Positions 6,624 through 6,905 of a DNA stretch of 6,905 nucleotides are shown piece after piece. The stretch covers positions 1-6,905 of the forward strand of contig JAUQXD010000768.1 in assembly GCA_030834835.1 (NCBI GenBank), read 5' to 3'. The stretch is from Thermoflexales bacterium. GTDB lineage: Bacteria > Chloroflexota > Anaerolineae > Fen-1058. The notes below the pieces were generated by a model that saw only the letters and a list, made by a program, of their open reading frames with translations, ran no database searches and was not told the DNA's origin. The translations under genes and the position numbers were made by a program. The first letter of the stretch is position 1, and every line of letters begins with the position of its first letter.

Positions 6624-6710
6624 CAATGATCAATGAACAATGTGCAATGTACAATGATTAATGTTGCGACAGGTGCAACCCGATCATTGAACATTGAACA
6701 TCGATCATTG
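6624..6710. repeat. Heptamer inverted repeat (CAATGNN) with a central hairpin between moxR and DUF58
   Basis: Six heptads of the type CAATGNN run from 6624 to 6665. A small stem-loop follows: GTTGC 6663-6667, loop gacaggt, GCAAC 6675-6679. Four heptads of the same word then run on the opposite strand from 6710 back to 6683. The two arms match unit by unit, so the minus-strand transcript could form a hairpin of about 40 positions per arm between the two cistrons. The array begins directly after the moxR stop codon. It may be an mRNA-stabilising or attenuating element, or a passive repeat. Confidence 0.75.
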
Positions 6711-6905
6711 CTAATTCGGCTTTACTGACCCGCCCGGTACGGGCACGCTCGCCAGAATATCGCGCACGATGGATTCCGCGTCCACGTCTTTGATGCGCGC
6801 CGACGGGCTGACGATCATGCGGTGCGCCAGCGCAAACGGGGCCAGCGCCTTGATGTCGTCGGGGATCACGTAAGCGCGGCCTTCCAGCGCGGCGCGCGCC
6901 TGCGA
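6711..6905 (-). CDS. MoxR-family AAA+ ATPase, C-terminal end only (5' end outside window)
   Basis: This frame is open from the window edge to a TAG at 6713-6711 and encodes 64 residues. The segment SQARAALEGRAYVIPDDI, then KALAPFALAHRM, matches the helical lid end of MoxR ATPases, where A-x-x-x-GR-x-(Y/F)-V-x-PDD(I/V)-K is a hallmark. The RIKDVDAESIVRDILASVPVP tail is also typical. The Walker A and B motifs lie outside the window. MoxR proteins are ATP-driven chaperone-like hexamers, and the DUF58 partner directly downstream supports the call. The family's usual length is about 310-340 residues, so roughly 80% of the gene is missing from view. Confidence 0.9.
   Translation of the reverse strand, partial: SQARAALEGRAYVIPDDIKALAPFALAHRMIVSPSARIKDVDAESIVRDILASVPVPGGSVKPN

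Noticed and set aside
6618..6626. TTG at 6626 as the DUF58 start
   Set aside because: The ATG at 6617 gives a normal N-terminus (MTRVRS, then a membrane helix), and the TTG falls inside the repeat heptads. It cannot be excluded, because neither start has a clear Shine-Dalgarno.
6136..6654. Minus-strand 172-codon frame overlapping the DUF58 start region
   Set aside because: It is a shifted frame of the DUF58 gene, His/Arg/Ala-rich with no domain. The DUF58 frame has clear motifs across the same bases.

Overview
The window looks like chromosomal DNA of a GC-rich bacterium, most likely a member of the Chloroflexota (Anaerolineae/Roseiflexus-like). This is inferred from three things seen together: a large secreted parallel beta-helix protein with 'choice-of-anchor Q'-type segments and a terminal FLPLIQK tail, a lipoprotein with a Pro/Thr-rich stalk, and gene spacers filled with short 7-8 nt degenerate tandem words. 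It was not tested by any search.

Layout: (1) positions 1-57 hold what may be the last 18 codons of a plus-strand membrane protein, followed by a strong rho-independent terminator. (2) Positions 125-3769, minus strand, encode a 1214-residue exported protein made of two related beta-helix halves separated by a DUF11-like domain. (3) A 133-bp divergent spacer carries an inverted repeat and a TATAAT box placed 7 nt before the next ATG. (4) Positions 3903-5228, plus strand, encode a glycoside hydrolase family 18 lipoprotein (chitinase-like). (5) A 114-bp convergent spacer is almost wholly made of octamer words that reverse orientation in the middle. (6) Positions 5343-6617, minus strand, encode a DUF58 protein. 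(7) An 84-bp heptamer inverted repeat separates it from (8) the C-terminal end of a MoxR-family AAA+ ATPase gene (6711-6905, minus, cut by the window edge).

The moxR-DUF58 pair is a classic two-gene module, probably an envelope-associated chaperone/assembly function. The GH18 lipoprotein and the beta-helix protein are both predicted to act outside the cytoplasmic membrane and are divergently arranged, which fits but does not prove a shared role in extracellular polysaccharide handling. There is no gene-free stretch above 300 bases.

The least ordinary feature is in the spacers. All four gene 3' ends next to repeats meet them at, or within 1 nt of, the stop codon. Three of the four spacers can fold into long imperfect hairpins built from different 7-8 nt words. 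I see no defence system, CRISPR array, tRNA, rRNA or transposase.
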